Of a DNA stretch of 64,000 nucleotides, positions 7,766-16,566 are shown one piece after another. The position numbers and the translations under genes are program-made. The notes beneath the pieces are model-generated. The model did not search any database. It saw only the letters and a list, made by a program, of their open reading frames with translations, and was not told the DNA's origin. Every line of letters begins with the position of its first letter. Positions within the stretch are counted from its first letter, which is position 1. Origin of the DNA: Aeolococcus sp050734155 (GTDB taxonomy: Bacteria; Chloroflexota; Dormibacteria; Aeolococcales; Aeolococcaceae). The stretch lies in NCBI GenBank assembly GCA_050734155.1, contig JBOHUD010000023.1, forward strand, positions 62,001 through 126,000, in the 5' to 3' direction.

Positions 7766-8764
7766 ATGATCGACGCCCCTCTGAGCCGCAGCGACGTCCA
7801 GGCCACAGTCGAGGCCATCGCCCGCGTGCAGCGAGGCGACGGAAGCATCCCCTGGTACCAGGGCGGCCAGGTCGATCCCTGGAACCACGTGGAATCGGCG
7901 ATGGCTCTCGACGTCGGTGGACGCCACGCCGAGGCCTCACGCGCCTACGACTGGCTGGGCGCCACGCAGCGTCCGGACGGGGCGTGGCACGCCGCCTACC
8001 GCGACGGGGAGGTGATCGACGCCACCCTCGACACCAACCTGTGCGCCTACGTCGCCACCGGGCTCTGGTTGCACCTGCTCTGCGGCAGGCCCACCTCCGA
8101 GGTGCGCACGCGATTTGCCTGCCTCGAGCGCGCGCTCGGCTTCGTGCTCTCCCACCAGGGCGAGGACGGGGCAGTGTGGTGGGCCTGCGACCCGGCCGGC
8201 CGGCCGTGGCGTCGCGGGCTGGTCACCGGTTCCTCCTGCATCCACCTCAGCCTGGCATGCGCGACCCGGCTGGGTGACGCCCTCGGCCTGCCCCATCCCC
8301 AATGGGAGGCGGCGCGGAATCGCCTGCGTGGGGCATTGCGCGGAGCGCCTCACAGCTTCCAGGACAAGCGTCGCTGGGCGATGGACTGGTACTACCCGGT
8401 GCTCTGCGGGGTGGTCTGCGAGGGGGATGCGCGGGCCCGCATCGCCTCGCGATGGGAGCAGTTCGTGGTGCCGGAGCGCGGTGTCCGCTGCGTCTCGGAC
8501 CGGCCCTGGATCACCGCGGCGGAGACCTGCGAGCTGGCGCTGGCGCTGGTTCGCTGTGGCGACCGTGCCGGCGCCGCGCAGCTGCTGGATTGGGCGCAGC
8601 ACCTGCGCGGCGACGACGCCGCCTACTGGACCGGCGCCAACTTCACCGACGGTCGCATCTTCCCGCCCGATGAGCAGCCCACCTGGACCTCTGCCGCGGT
8701 CGTGCTCGCCGACAACGCCATCAGCGGCGGTGTCGTCGCCGAGGTGCTCGACGCCACCCGCTGA
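7766..8764 (+). CDS. Prenyltransferase/squalene-cyclase-like alpha-toroid protein
   Basis: 332 residues. Repeated helical hairpins of QxxDGxW type occur (IARVQRGDGSIPWYQGG, LGATQRPDGAWHAAYRDG, LSHQGEDGAVWWACDPAG), the hallmark of the alpha/alpha toroid of terpene cyclases and protein prenyltransferase beta subunits. No DxDD (class II cyclase) or DDxxD motif is visible, so catalytic chemistry is uncertain. Start ATG follows the methyltransferase stop with no gap. No signal peptide. Genes like this are often labelled prenyltransferase, but the evidence here supports the fold only. Confidence 0.7.
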   Translation: MIDAPLSRSDVQATVEAIARVQRGDGSIPWYQGGQVDPWNHVESAMALDVGGRHAEASRAYDWLGATQRPDGAWHAAYRDGEVIDATLDTNLCAYVATGLWLHLLCGRPTSEVRTRFACLERALGFVLSHQGEDGAVWWACDPAGRPWRRGLVTGSSCIHLSLACATRLGDALGLPHPQWEAARNRLRGALRGAPHSFQDKRRWAMDWYYPVLCGVVCEGDARARIASRWEQFVVPERGVRCVSDRPWITAAETCELALALVRCGDRAGAAQLLDWAQHLRGDDAAYWTGANFTDGRIFPPDEQPTWTSAAVVLADNAISGGVVAEVLDATR

Positions 8765-8784
8765 ATCTTCCCGGGCGCAGCCGA

Positions 8785-9432
8785 TCAGCGCCGGAGCACG
8801 CGCAGGCTTCCCTGCGAGGCCACATCGCGGTAGCCCTCGTCGAGGGCGCGGCAGTACACGTGGAATGGCGCCTGCCCGCCCTGCGCGGGGTCGGCGAAGA
8901 CGTCGTGGATGAGCAGCAGACCACCGTCGTCGAGGTGCCCAGCGAAGCCGCTGTAGTCGGCGTGGGCTGCCTCGTCGGAGTGGCCACCGTCGATGAAGAG
9001 CAGCGAAAGAGGCGTGCGCCAGTGAACTGCTACCAGCGCGGAGCTGCCCACCACCGCGACCACCCACTCCTCGAGGCCCGCTGCCGCGACGGTGCGCCGG
9101 AAGTGCGGCAACGAGTCGACCCGCGATGATCCCGGATCGATCACGGCGGGGTCGCAGTACAGCTCGCCGGGCTGGTTCTCCTCCGAACCGCGGTGGTGGT
9201 CGAGGCTGAAGAGCACGCCACCGCGACTGCGGGCCGCGCTGCCGAGGTAGATCGCCGACCTGCCGCAGTACCCACCGATCTCCAGCATCGCACCCCGCGA
9301 GGCCGCCGCAAGCCCCGCGCGGTGAAGCAGCACACCCTCAGCCTCGGGCATGAAGCCGCGGGTGGCGCGCGCGACCAGGCGGTCCGCCCCGGTCATGGCC
9401 GGGACCGGCAGCACAGAGTCGGCCTGGAGCAC
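8785..9432 (-). CDS. Class I SAM-dependent methyltransferase
   Basis: 215 residues from GTG 9432. SAM motif MLEIGGYCGRSAIYLGSAA, then LFSLDHHRGSEENQPGE, and LSLLFIDGGHSDEAAHADYSGF resemble the Methyltransf_24 / CmcI-like O-methyltransferases (LFIDGxHxxE). Several starts are possible: GTG 9432, chosen because TATCGT lies 7 nt upstream, and ATG 9396, which would remove 12 residues. It converges on the toroid gene and is divergent from the glycosyltransferase, so the four genes likely belong to one pathway. Substrate unknown. Confidence 0.78.
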   Translation of the reverse strand: MLQADSVLPVPAMTGADRLVARATRGFMPEAEGVLLHRAGLAAASRGAMLEIGGYCGRSAIYLGSAARSRGGVLFSLDHHRGSEENQPGELYCDPAVIDPGSSRVDSLPHFRRTVAAAGLEEWVVAVVGSSALVAVHWRTPLSLLFIDGGHSDEAAHADYSGFAGHLDDGGLLLIHDVFADPAQGGQAPFHVYCRALDEGYRDVASQGSLRVLRR

Positions 9433-9439
9433 CGTGCTG

Positions 9440-9445
9440 ACGATA
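9440..9445 (-). promoter_or_regulatory. Leaderless -10 element TATCGT
   Basis: TATCGT, 7 nt before the GTG at 9432; decides between alternative starts of the methyltransferase. No -35 box recognised. Confidence 0.4.
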
Positions 9446-9507
9446 GCGGGAGCGGGGGCGTGCGCCGTGTCGCGCCGCCGGGTCGATGGTCGCTCGCCGC
9501 GCTCCAC

Positions 9508-9513
9508 TAGCAT
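9508..9513 (+). promoter_or_regulatory. Leaderless -10 element TAGCAT
   Basis: TAGCAT, 8 nt before the GTG at 9522. Supports that start over the upstream ATG at 9486. Confidence 0.4.
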
Positions 9514-9521
9514 CGGCGGCC

Positions 9522-10805
9522 GTGCCCGATCCCTCCGCGCTGCGCGTCGCGCTGCTCAGCTACCGTGGCAATCCCTACTCCGGCGGCCAGGGCGTGTACG
9601 TGCGCCATCTCTCCGCCGCCCTGCGACGGCTTGGGCATGCGGTCACGGTCTTCTCCGGGCAACCGTACCCACTTCTCAGCGAGGGGGTGCCGCTCGTCGA
9701 GGTGGCCAGCCTCGACCTCTACCGCGCCGAGGATCCGTTCCGCACTCCCCGCCCCGGGGAGTTCCGCGACTGGATCGACGCCCTGGAGTTCGCCACCCTC
9801 TGCACCGCCGGATTCCCCGAGCCGCTCACCTTCAGCCTGCGCGTCCGGCGGCTCCTGCTGGCGCGCCGAGCCAGCTTCGACATCGTGCACGACAACCAAT
9901 GCCTTGGCTGGGGGATGCTGGGCCTGCTGCGCGCCGGCGTGCCCATGGTGGCGAGCGTCCACCATGCCGTGGTCATCGATCGCAACCTCGAGCTGGCACG
10001 GGTGCGCAACCCCGCGCGCCGGCTGCTGCTGCGTCGCTGGTACCAGTTCCACCACATGCAGGATCGAGTGGGCCGCCGGATGCCGCGAGTGATCACTGTC
10101 AGCGATCAGTCACGGCGGGACATCGTGGAGAGGATGCGCATCGATCCCGCCCGCATCCGCGTCGTCCCGGTGGCGGTGGACGACGCCGTGTTCGCACCGC
10201 ACCCGGAGATCCAGCGCGTCTCCGGGCGGATCTTCGCGGTGGCCAGCGCCGACATTCCGCTCAAGGGCGTGGTCCCGCTCCTGCAGGCAATCGCTGCGCT
10301 GCGGCGCACCCGGCGCGTGGAGCTGGTCCTGCTCGGTGAGGCACGCCCCGGGGGGGCGGTGGCCAGGGCCATGGAGGAGCTGGGGCTGAGCGACACCGTG
10401 CGCTTGGTGCGCGGCATCGACGACATCGACGTCGCCCTTCAGTACGCCCAGGCCGAGGTTGCGGTGGTGCCGTCGCTGTACGAGGGATTCTCGATCCCGG
10501 CTCTGCAGGCGATGTTCTGCGGGGTGCCGCTGGTGGCCACCACCGCCGGCGCGCTCCCCGAGGTGGCGGGCCGCAACGGTGAGACAGCTCTGCTGGTTCG
10601 ACCCGGCGATGCCGCGGCGCTGGCGCAGGCGATCGGCAGGCTGCTCGACGACGCGCCGCTGCGCCGCCGGCTCAGCCAAGCCGCCCTCGACCGTTCGCGA
10701 CGCCGCTACAGCTGGGAGGCTACGGCGCGCGCGACCGCCGACGTGTACCGCGAGGTTCTCGAGGCTGGTTCTCCGGCTGTGGTACCGCCGGCGCATCATG
10801 GCTGA
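9522..10805 (+). CDS. Glycosyltransferase family 4 (GT-B)
   Basis: 427 residues. N-terminal Rossmann half opens RVALLSYRGNPYSGGQGVYVRHL with the GGQGxY nucleotide-sugar loop; C-terminal half has VVPSLYEGFSIPALQAMFCG, the E-x7-E region of GT4 enzymes, then PLVATTAGALPEVAG. This is a retaining GT-B transferase, probably cytosolic or peripheral, that adds a sugar to a lipid or small acceptor. GTG 9522 is preferred over ATG 9486 because of the TAGCAT box at 8 nt. It is followed after 53 bp by the oxidation operon, which has its own ribosome site. Confidence 0.88.
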   Translation: MPDPSALRVALLSYRGNPYSGGQGVYVRHLSAALRRLGHAVTVFSGQPYPLLSEGVPLVEVASLDLYRAEDPFRTPRPGEFRDWIDALEFATLCTAGFPEPLTFSLRVRRLLLARRASFDIVHDNQCLGWGMLGLLRAGVPMVASVHHAVVIDRNLELARVRNPARRLLLRRWYQFHHMQDRVGRRMPRVITVSDQSRRDIVERMRIDPARIRVVPVAVDDAVFAPHPEIQRVSGRIFAVASADIPLKGVVPLLQAIAALRRTRRVELVLLGEARPGGAVARAMEELGLSDTVRLVRGIDDIDVALQYAQAEVAVVPSLYEGFSIPALQAMFCGVPLVATTAGALPEVAGRNGETALLVRPGDAAALAQAIGRLLDDAPLRRRLSQAALDRSRRRYSWEATARATADVYREVLEAGSPAVVPPAHHG

Positions 10806-10858
10806 GGGACAGAGCGGCAATTTCGTCGCGACCAGATCAGGGTGCAGAGGAGGCCGAG

Positions 10859-12652
10859 ATGGCGGAAACGGTGGGCGACGCACTGGTGGGCCGCCTGCAG
10901 GAGTGGGGGATCGCACGGATCTACGGATACCCCGGCGACGGCATCAACGGCATCCTCGGGTCGCTGCGCAGGAGCGGTGACAAGCCGCAGTTCATCCAGA
11001 CCCGGCACGAAGAGATGGCCGCCTTCATGGCGTGCGCGCACGCCAAGTTCACCGGTGAGGTCGGTGTGTGCCTGGCCACCTCGGGCCCGGGCGCGATCCA
11101 CCTGCTCAACGGCCTCTACGACGCCAAGCTCGACCATCAGCCCGTGGTGGCCATCATGGGGCAGACCTTCGCCAGCGTCATGGGAGGCGATCAGCAGCAG
11201 GAGGTCGATCTCCTCAGCCTCTTCAAGGACGTGGCCAGCGCCTATGTGCAGCAGGTGAACGTGCCGGCCGCGCTGCACCACTGCGTCGACCGCGCGCTGC
11301 GCATCGCCGCCGCGGAGAGGACCGTCACCGCGGTGATCATCCCCGCCGATGTCCAGGACATGAAGGCGGCGATGCAGCCTCAGTCCATCAAGTCGGTGCA
11401 CACCGGGGTGGGCTTCGTGCGCGATCGCGGGCTGCCCGCCGAGGATGACCTCCGCCGGGCGGCCCAGGTGCTCAACTCGGGCAGGAAGGTGGCCATGCTG
11501 GTGGGAGCCGGTGCCCTCGATGCCACCGACCAGGTGCTCGCCGTCGCCGACACGCTGGGGGCGGGCATCGCCAAGGCGCTGCTCGGCAAGGCGGCCGTTC
11601 CCGACGACATCCCCTACTGCACCAATTCGATCGGGCTCCTGGGGACCAAGCCGAGCTGGGACATGATGCAGGACGCCGACACCCTGCTGGTGGTGGGCAG
11701 CTCGTTCCCCTACGCCAACTTCCTGCCACCGCTGGGGCAGGCGCGCGGTGTCCAGATCGATCGCTCCGCCAGGATGCTGAGCCTGCGATACCCGATGGAG
11801 GTGAACCTCCTCGGCGACAGCGCCGCCGCCCTGACGGAGCTCTTGCCACTGCTGCGGCGCAATCCCGATCGCTCATTCCAGGAGAAGATCGCCGCCGACG
11901 TCGCCGACTGGTGGCGCCTCATGGAGGACCGCGGCCAGCCCGAGGACCGCGAGGGCGAGCGCGTCCGTCCGCAGGCGCTGTTCGCCGCGCTCTCGCGCCA
12001 CCTCCCCGACAACGCCATCATCAGCAGCGACTCCGGATCGGCGGCCAACTGGTTCGCGCGCCACGTCCGCATCCGGCGGGGCATGAAGGCGTCTCTGTCG
12101 GGAAACCTGGCAACCATGGTGCCGGGCGCGCCCTACACCATCGCCGCCAAGTTCGCCTACCCCGACCGGGTTGCCGTGGGCACCATCGGCGATGGGGCCA
12201 TGCAGATGGGCGGCATGGCCGAGCTGATCACCGCCGCCAAGTACTACCCCACCTGGGCCGACCCGCGGATGGTGCTGCTGATTCTCAACAATGAGGATCT
12301 CAACCAGGTGACCTGGGAGCAGCGGGTCATGGAAGGCGATGCCCGCTTCAACGCGTCACAGGACATCCCCTACGTGCCCTTCCACGAGTACGCGCGCCTG
12401 ATCGGGCTCCGGAGCGTCAAGGTGGACCATGCCTCACAGATCGAGGAGGCCATGGAGGCGGCGTTCGCGGCTGACCGTCCGTTCGTCATCGATGCCATGA
12501 CCGACCCCGAGGAGCCACCGCTGCCGCCGCACATCACCCTGAAGCAGGCGGAGGGCCTCACCAGGTCGGTGCTGGCGGATCCCACCGAGGGCGTGGCGGG
12601 CGTGGTCAACGCCATGCGCGAGAAGGTGGACGAATTCCTCCCGGGGCGCTGA
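10859..12652 (+). CDS. Thiamine-diphosphate-dependent enzyme (pyruvate oxidase/acetolactate synthase-like)
   Basis: 597 residues with the three-domain ThDP layout: PYR domain with the activating Glu in RHEE (about residue 51), central FAD/ADP-binding-like domain (about 190-330), and PP domain with GDGAMQMGGMAEL leading to the NNEDLN end of the ThDP/Mg motif. The family holds pyruvate oxidases, acetolactate synthase-like and related decarboxylases; substrate cannot be read from sequence. A strong site (AGAGGAGG) precedes ATG 10859. First gene of a run of seven same-strand genes, six of them linked to the next by overlaps or gaps of at most 3 bp, with oxidoreductases downstream, so carbon from sugar-acid breakdown may pass through it. 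Confidence 0.85.
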   Translation: MAETVGDALVGRLQEWGIARIYGYPGDGINGILGSLRRSGDKPQFIQTRHEEMAAFMACAHAKFTGEVGVCLATSGPGAIHLLNGLYDAKLDHQPVVAIMGQTFASVMGGDQQQEVDLLSLFKDVASAYVQQVNVPAALHHCVDRALRIAAAERTVTAVIIPADVQDMKAAMQPQSIKSVHTGVGFVRDRGLPAEDDLRRAAQVLNSGRKVAMLVGAGALDATDQVLAVADTLGAGIAKALLGKAAVPDDIPYCTNSIGLLGTKPSWDMMQDADTLLVVGSSFPYANFLPPLGQARGVQIDRSARMLSLRYPMEVNLLGDSAAALTELLPLLRRNPDRSFQEKIAADVADWWRLMEDRGQPEDREGERVRPQALFAALSRHLPDNAIISSDSGSAANWFARHVRIRRGMKASLSGNLATMVPGAPYTIAAKFAYPDRVAVGTIGDGAMQMGGMAELITAAKYYPTWADPRMVLLILNNEDLNQVTWEQRVMEGDARFNASQDIPYVPFHEYARLIGLRSVKVDHASQIEEAMEAAFAADRPFVIDAMTDPEEPPLPPHITLKQAEGLTRSVLADPTEGVAGVVNAMREKVDEFLPGR

Positions 12653-12653
12653 G

Positions 12654-13121
12654 GTGAACTGGCTCGGCCGGCGATCCCCCACGTCCCCGCCGGAGCACCT
12701 CATCGACCGCATGGTTCGCAATGTCGAGCACGGGCGGTTCGAGCGCTCCCTCTCTGCGCTCACCGCCGTCGGTGCCGCGGTGACCACCGCCGAGATCTAC
12801 TTCGAGCACTACAAGGGCAGCTTCGGCAACAAGATGATGTGGAGCCCAATCGTGGTGACCCCGCCGGTGATCGTCGCCGGCATCGGCGGGGTCTTCAGCC
12901 GGAGGTGGGCGAAGACCTGGCTGCCTCTCACGGCGGGCATCTACACCCTGAACGGCGTGGTCGGCGAGTACTACCACGCCCGCGGTGTGGCGCGCAAACC
13001 GGGTGGCTGGCGGCTGGCCTCGTACAACGTGCCGATGGGGCCGCCCATCATGGCCCCGGGGCTGATGACCATCGTCGGCGGGATGGGGCTGCTCGCCGCC
13101 CTCCTGCGCCGGGAACGCTGA
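12654..13121 (+). CDS. Small membrane protein of unknown function
   Basis: 155 residues. An amphipathic N-terminus (MVRNVEHGRFERSLSALTAVGAAVTTAEIYFEHYKG) and three or four hydrophobic segments (about 37-50, 65-80, 90-105, 130-150). GTG 12654 starts two bases past the previous stop and the next gene begins 3 bp downstream, so it belongs to the oxidation operon. I do not recognise the family. A role as membrane anchor or electron-transfer partner for the gluconate-dehydrogenase-like pair is conceivable, but no haem or quinone motif is visible. Confidence 0.65.
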   Translation: MNWLGRRSPTSPPEHLIDRMVRNVEHGRFERSLSALTAVGAAVTTAEIYFEHYKGSFGNKMMWSPIVVTPPVIVAGIGGVFSRRWAKTWLPLTAGIYTLNGVVGEYYHARGVARKPGGWRLASYNVPMGPPIMAPGLMTIVGGMGLLAALLRRER

Positions 13122-13124
13122 GCC

Positions 13125-13859
13125 GTGCCCGACGTCTCCCGGCCACAGCACCTCCCCAACCTCCGGCCCGACCGGCAGCCACCAGACAAGTCGTGGCTTC
13201 CCAGGCAGCGACGCGGCACCACGCCGCAGATGATCGGACGCTATCCGGACTACGACGTCTTCGACGCCGCCGCCACCTGGGATGACGCCACCCGCAAGCT
13301 TGTCGAGGAGCGCCTGCACCTCCAGGGACGGCGGCTCAGCTTCTTCGACGCCCGCGAAGAGTCCGCCCTGCGCGCCTTCTGCGACGCTGTCACGGCGCAG
13401 GATGGCGAGCCGCGCGTCCCGGTCGCCGAGATGGTGGACGAAGTGCTCAGTGCCGGACGTCTCGACGGCTACCAGTACGCCGGCATGCCCGACGACCGCG
13501 AGACGTGGCACATCGTGCTGCGGGGCCTCGACGAGACCGCCCAGCGCCGCTACGGAGCGCCGAGCTTTGCTCTGCTCGCCAGCGCGGCGCGCGAGGCCAT
13601 CGTCGGCCAGCTCAGCGAGGGGACGCTGCAGGGCGGCGCCTGGGATTCGCTCGACGTCAAGCGCGCGTTCTCGGTGTGCATGCGGGCCATCCTCGGCGCC
13701 TTCTACTCCCATCCCTGGGCGTGGAATGAGATCGGCTTCGGCGGGCCCGCCTACCCGCGCGGCTACATGCGCCTCGGACCGCTGGCGGTGCGCGAGCCGT
13801 TCGAGAGCCCCGGTGCCACCGATGAGGACCCGGTGGGCTTCGCCACCGAGGAGCGCTGA
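13125..13859 (+). CDS. Gluconate 2-dehydrogenase subunit 3-like protein
   Basis: 244 residues. The central part (LSFFDAREESALRAFCDAV, AAREAIVGQLSEGTLQGG, AFYSHPWAWNEIGFGGPAYPRG) matches the small gamma subunit (subunit 3) of membrane gluconate dehydrogenases, with the typical FYSHPWAWNEIGFGGPAYPRGY ending. No twin-arginine signal is seen, so unlike the classical periplasmic complex it may act in the cytosol. GTG start 3 bp after the upstream stop; its TGA overlaps the ATG of the GMC flavoprotein (TGATG). Works most likely as chaperone-like partner subunit of that enzyme. Confidence 0.82.
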   Translation: MPDVSRPQHLPNLRPDRQPPDKSWLPRQRRGTTPQMIGRYPDYDVFDAAATWDDATRKLVEERLHLQGRRLSFFDAREESALRAFCDAVTAQDGEPRVPVAEMVDEVLSAGRLDGYQYAGMPDDRETWHIVLRGLDETAQRRYGAPSFALLASAAREAIVGQLSEGTLQGGAWDSLDVKRAFSVCMRAILGAFYSHPWAWNEIGFGGPAYPRGYMRLGPLAVREPFESPGATDEDPVGFATEER

Positions 13860-15565
13860 TGCCGGCGAACCTGCTCAAGGGTTCGCGAGGTCCCACCGCC
13901 AACGACTCCCGCTTTCTGCTCGCAGTCGATCGCCGCGACCTGCCCGGCGAGGACACCATGCGACGCTACCGCGACGGCGACGAGGTCGATCTCTGCGTCG
14001 TCGGCGCCGGTGCCGGCGGCTCGGTGCTCGCCCAGCGCCTGGCCCGCCGCGGCTGGCGGGTCGTGATCATCGAGGCGGGACCCTTCTGGCATCCCGACGA
14101 GGATTGGGTCAGCGACGAGGCCGGGTCGCACCCTCTCTACTGGACCCAGAAGCGGATCATCGGTGGCGCCGACCCGATCGAGCTCGGCAAGAACAACAGC
14201 GGTCGCGGTGTGGGCGGCTCGATGGTGCACTACGCCGGGTACACGCCGCGCTTCCACCCGTCCGACTTCGAGACCAGGCGTCGCGACGGTGTGGGCGCCG
14301 ATTGGCCGATCAGCTACGCGGAGCTGCGCGACCACTACGCGCAGGTGGAGCGCGAGCTCCCTGTGGCCGGTCAGAGCTGGCCCTGGGGCGAGGCGCACGC
14401 CTACCCGTTCTCGCCACACCCGATCAGCGCGGCCGCCTCGATCATCTGGAAGGGCGCGCTCGCCTGCGGCATCGAGATGCGCGTCGGGCCGGTGGGGATC
14501 GTCAACGGCACGTTCGGCAATCGTCCCCACTGCATCTACCGCGGCTACTGCCTGCAGGGCTGCAAGGTCAATGCCAAGGCAAGCCCCTATGTCACCCACC
14601 TACCCGACGCCCTCGAGCACGGCGTGGAGGTGCGCGCCGACAGCATGGCGCTGCGCGTGGAGATGGACGACGCCACCGGGCTGGCGCGCGGCGTGGTCCA
14701 TGTGAGCCAGGCAGATGGCGCGGAGCGACTCCAGCGAGCCCGGCTGGTTGCCGTCTGCGGGTACTCGATCGAGACCCCGCGCCTGCTGCTCAACTCCGTC
14801 TCGCGACGCTTCCCCCATGGCCTCTGCAACAACGAGGACCAGGTGGGCCGCTACGTCATGGTGCAGGGCGCGACCCAGACCGCAGGCCGCTATCCCGACG
14901 AGGTTCGCATGTACAAGGCGCCGCCCCCCGAGGTGTCCTCCGAGGTGTTCTACGAGACCGACGCCTCGCGGGGCTTCGCGCGCGGCTTCAGCATCCAGAC
15001 GGTGGCGCCGTTGCCGATCGGCTGGGCCGAGCACGTGCTCGCCGAGGGCCACTGGGGCCGCGCCATGCGCGAGTACATGCGCGACTACAACCACTGGGCG
15101 ACGGTGGGCGTGCTCAACGAGCTGCTCGCCCAGCCGGAGAACCGAGTGACGCTTGCCGACGAACGCGACAGGTACGGCCTTCCCATCGCCAGGTTCGACT
15201 ACGCACTCTGCGACAACGACAAGGCCAACATGGCCTATTCGGCGCAGGTGATCCGCGAGATCGTGCTCGCCTCTGGAGCGCAGGACGTGCTCAGCATCCG
15301 GCGATTCGCTCACCTCATCGGCGGCTGCCGGATGGGAAGCGGTCCCCAGGACAGCGTGGTGTCGTCCGATCAGCGGAGCTGGGCGGTCCCCAACCTCTTC
15401 ATGTGCGACGGCAGCGTCTGCCCGACGCAGGGCAGTGCCAATCCGGCCCTCACCATCATGGCCCTCGCCTCCCGGCTGGCCGAGCGTCTCGCCTCCGGGG
15501 AGGTCGACGCCGGCAGGGCCGTCTCCAAGGGCGCTCCGGCGGTGTCGGGAGGAGGACGTCGATGA
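13859..15565 (+). CDS. GMC-family FAD oxidoreductase (gluconate dehydrogenase large-subunit-like)
   Basis: 568 residues. FAD-binding VDLCVVGAGAGGSVLAQRLA (about 42-61), ribityl/GMC-1 region GRGVGGSMVHYAGYTPRF, a four-Cys-like stretch (HCIYRGYCLQGCKVNAKA) and the GMC C-terminal signature (HLIGGCRMGSG ... GSANPALTIMALASR) are present. With the adjacent subunit 3-like protein it should oxidise a polyol, sugar or sugar acid, passing electrons to an unidentified acceptor; no cytochrome c subunit is encoded here. No export signal. ATG shares one base with the previous stop. Confidence 0.88.
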   Translation: MPANLLKGSRGPTANDSRFLLAVDRRDLPGEDTMRRYRDGDEVDLCVVGAGAGGSVLAQRLARRGWRVVIIEAGPFWHPDEDWVSDEAGSHPLYWTQKRIIGGADPIELGKNNSGRGVGGSMVHYAGYTPRFHPSDFETRRRDGVGADWPISYAELRDHYAQVERELPVAGQSWPWGEAHAYPFSPHPISAAASIIWKGALACGIEMRVGPVGIVNGTFGNRPHCIYRGYCLQGCKVNAKASPYVTHLPDALEHGVEVRADSMALRVEMDDATGLARGVVHVSQADGAERLQRARLVAVCGYSIETPRLLLNSVSRRFPHGLCNNEDQVGRYVMVQGATQTAGRYPDEVRMYKAPPPEVSSEVFYETDASRGFARGFSIQTVAPLPIGWAEHVLAEGHWGRAMREYMRDYNHWATVGVLNELLAQPENRVTLADERDRYGLPIARFDYALCDNDKANMAYSAQVIREIVLASGAQDVLSIRRFAHLIGGCRMGSGPQDSVVSSDQRSWAVPNLFMCDGSVCPTQGSANPALTIMALASRLAERLASGEVDAGRAVSKGAPAVSGGGRR

Positions 15566-16566
15566 CCGAACCATCCGGGGAGGTCGTGGTGGTGACCGGC
15601 GCTTCCGGCGGCGTGGGCCGGGCGGTGGCGCACGCCTTTGCTCGCCGCGGAGGTCGCGTCGCCCTGCTGGCCCGCGGCGAGGAGGGTCTTCGCGCCGCTG
15701 CCCGCGAGGTCGAGCAGCTGGGTGGGACCGCGCTGGTGCTGACCACCGACGTCGCCGACGCGGCCGCGGTTGAGGCCGCCGCCGAGGAGACGGAGCGCGC
15801 CTTCGGACCCATCGATGTGTGGATCAACGATGCCATGTCGACAGTGTTCGCAGAGTTCATCGACATCCATCCCGACGAGTACCGCCGCGCCACCGAGGTG
15901 ACCTACCTCGGCGCGGTCCACGGCACCATGTCCGCCCTGCATCGCATGGTGCCGCGCGACCACGGGGCGGTCGTCCAGGTGGGGTCGGCGCTCGCCTACC
16001 GGGCGATCCCCCTGCAGTCCGCGTACTGCGGTGCCAAGTTCGCCATCCGCGGCTTCACCGACAGCGTGCGCACCGAGCTCCTGCACAACCGCAGCCGCGT
16101 GTGGATCTCCATGGTGCAACTCCCCGCGGTCAACACACCGCAGTTCTCCTGGTGCCTCACCAAGCTCCCCGATCACCCCCAGCCGGTGCCACCGATCTTC
16201 CAGCCGGAGGTGCCCGCGGAGGCGGTCTGGTGGGCGGCCCATCACCGCCGTCGCGAGGTGGCCTGCGGAGGCAGCGCGGCGGCCGTGATCCTGGCCAACA
16301 AGCTGGCCCCGGCGATCGCCGACCGCTACCTGGCGAAGACCGGCTACGGGTCGCAGCAGATCTCCGGCATGCCGGTGCCGCCGGACAGGCCCAACAACCT
16401 CTTCGAGCCGGTGGCCGGGCTGGCCGCCACGCACGGGATGTTCGACGGCCAGGCCAAGCGACGCAGCGCGCAGGCCTGGCTGAACACGCATCGCGGCATC
16501 GCTGCCGGAGCTGTGGTGGGCTGCGCGGCAGTGCTGTCGGGCGCCTGGCGCGCCGCGCGATCGTGA
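15562..16566 (+). CDS. Short-chain dehydrogenase/reductase
   Basis: 334 residues from ATG 15562 (ATGA overlap with the GMC gene; GGAGG just upstream). Cofactor motif VVVTGASGGVGRAVA, NDA in place of the usual NNAG (IDVWINDAMS), Ser in VGSALAYRAIPLQ and YCGAK (Tyr-x3-Lys) complete the catalytic set. A C-terminal extension of about 90 residues ends in a hydrophobic helix (IAAGAVVGCAAVLSGAWRA), so it may be membrane-attached. It resembles long SDRs of the classical type. A role in reducing or oxidising a sugar-derived ketone in this operon is inferred. Confidence 0.87.
   Translation: MTEPSGEVVVVTGASGGVGRAVAHAFARRGGRVALLARGEEGLRAAAREVEQLGGTALVLTTDVADAAAVEAAAEETERAFGPIDVWINDAMSTVFAEFIDIHPDEYRRATEVTYLGAVHGTMSALHRMVPRDHGAVVQVGSALAYRAIPLQSAYCGAKFAIRGFTDSVRTELLHNRSRVWISMVQLPAVNTPQFSWCLTKLPDHPQPVPPIFQPEVPAEAVWWAAHHRRREVACGGSAAAVILANKLAPAIADRYLAKTGYGSQQISGMPVPPDRPNNLFEPVAGLAATHGMFDGQAKRRSAQAWLNTHRGIAAGAVVGCAAVLSGAWRAARS

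Noticed and set aside
12606..13712. 368-codon minus-strand frame opposite the membrane-protein and subunit 3 genes
   Set aside because: The plus-strand genes have recognised motifs and coupled starts. The antisense reading has none.
13282..15561. Long open frame running 2.3 kb upstream of the SDR gene
   Set aside because: It lies over the gluconate-dehydrogenase subunit 3 and GMC genes in another frame and is Arg/Pro/Ala-rich with no domain. It is a by-product of high GC. The SDR begins at 15562.
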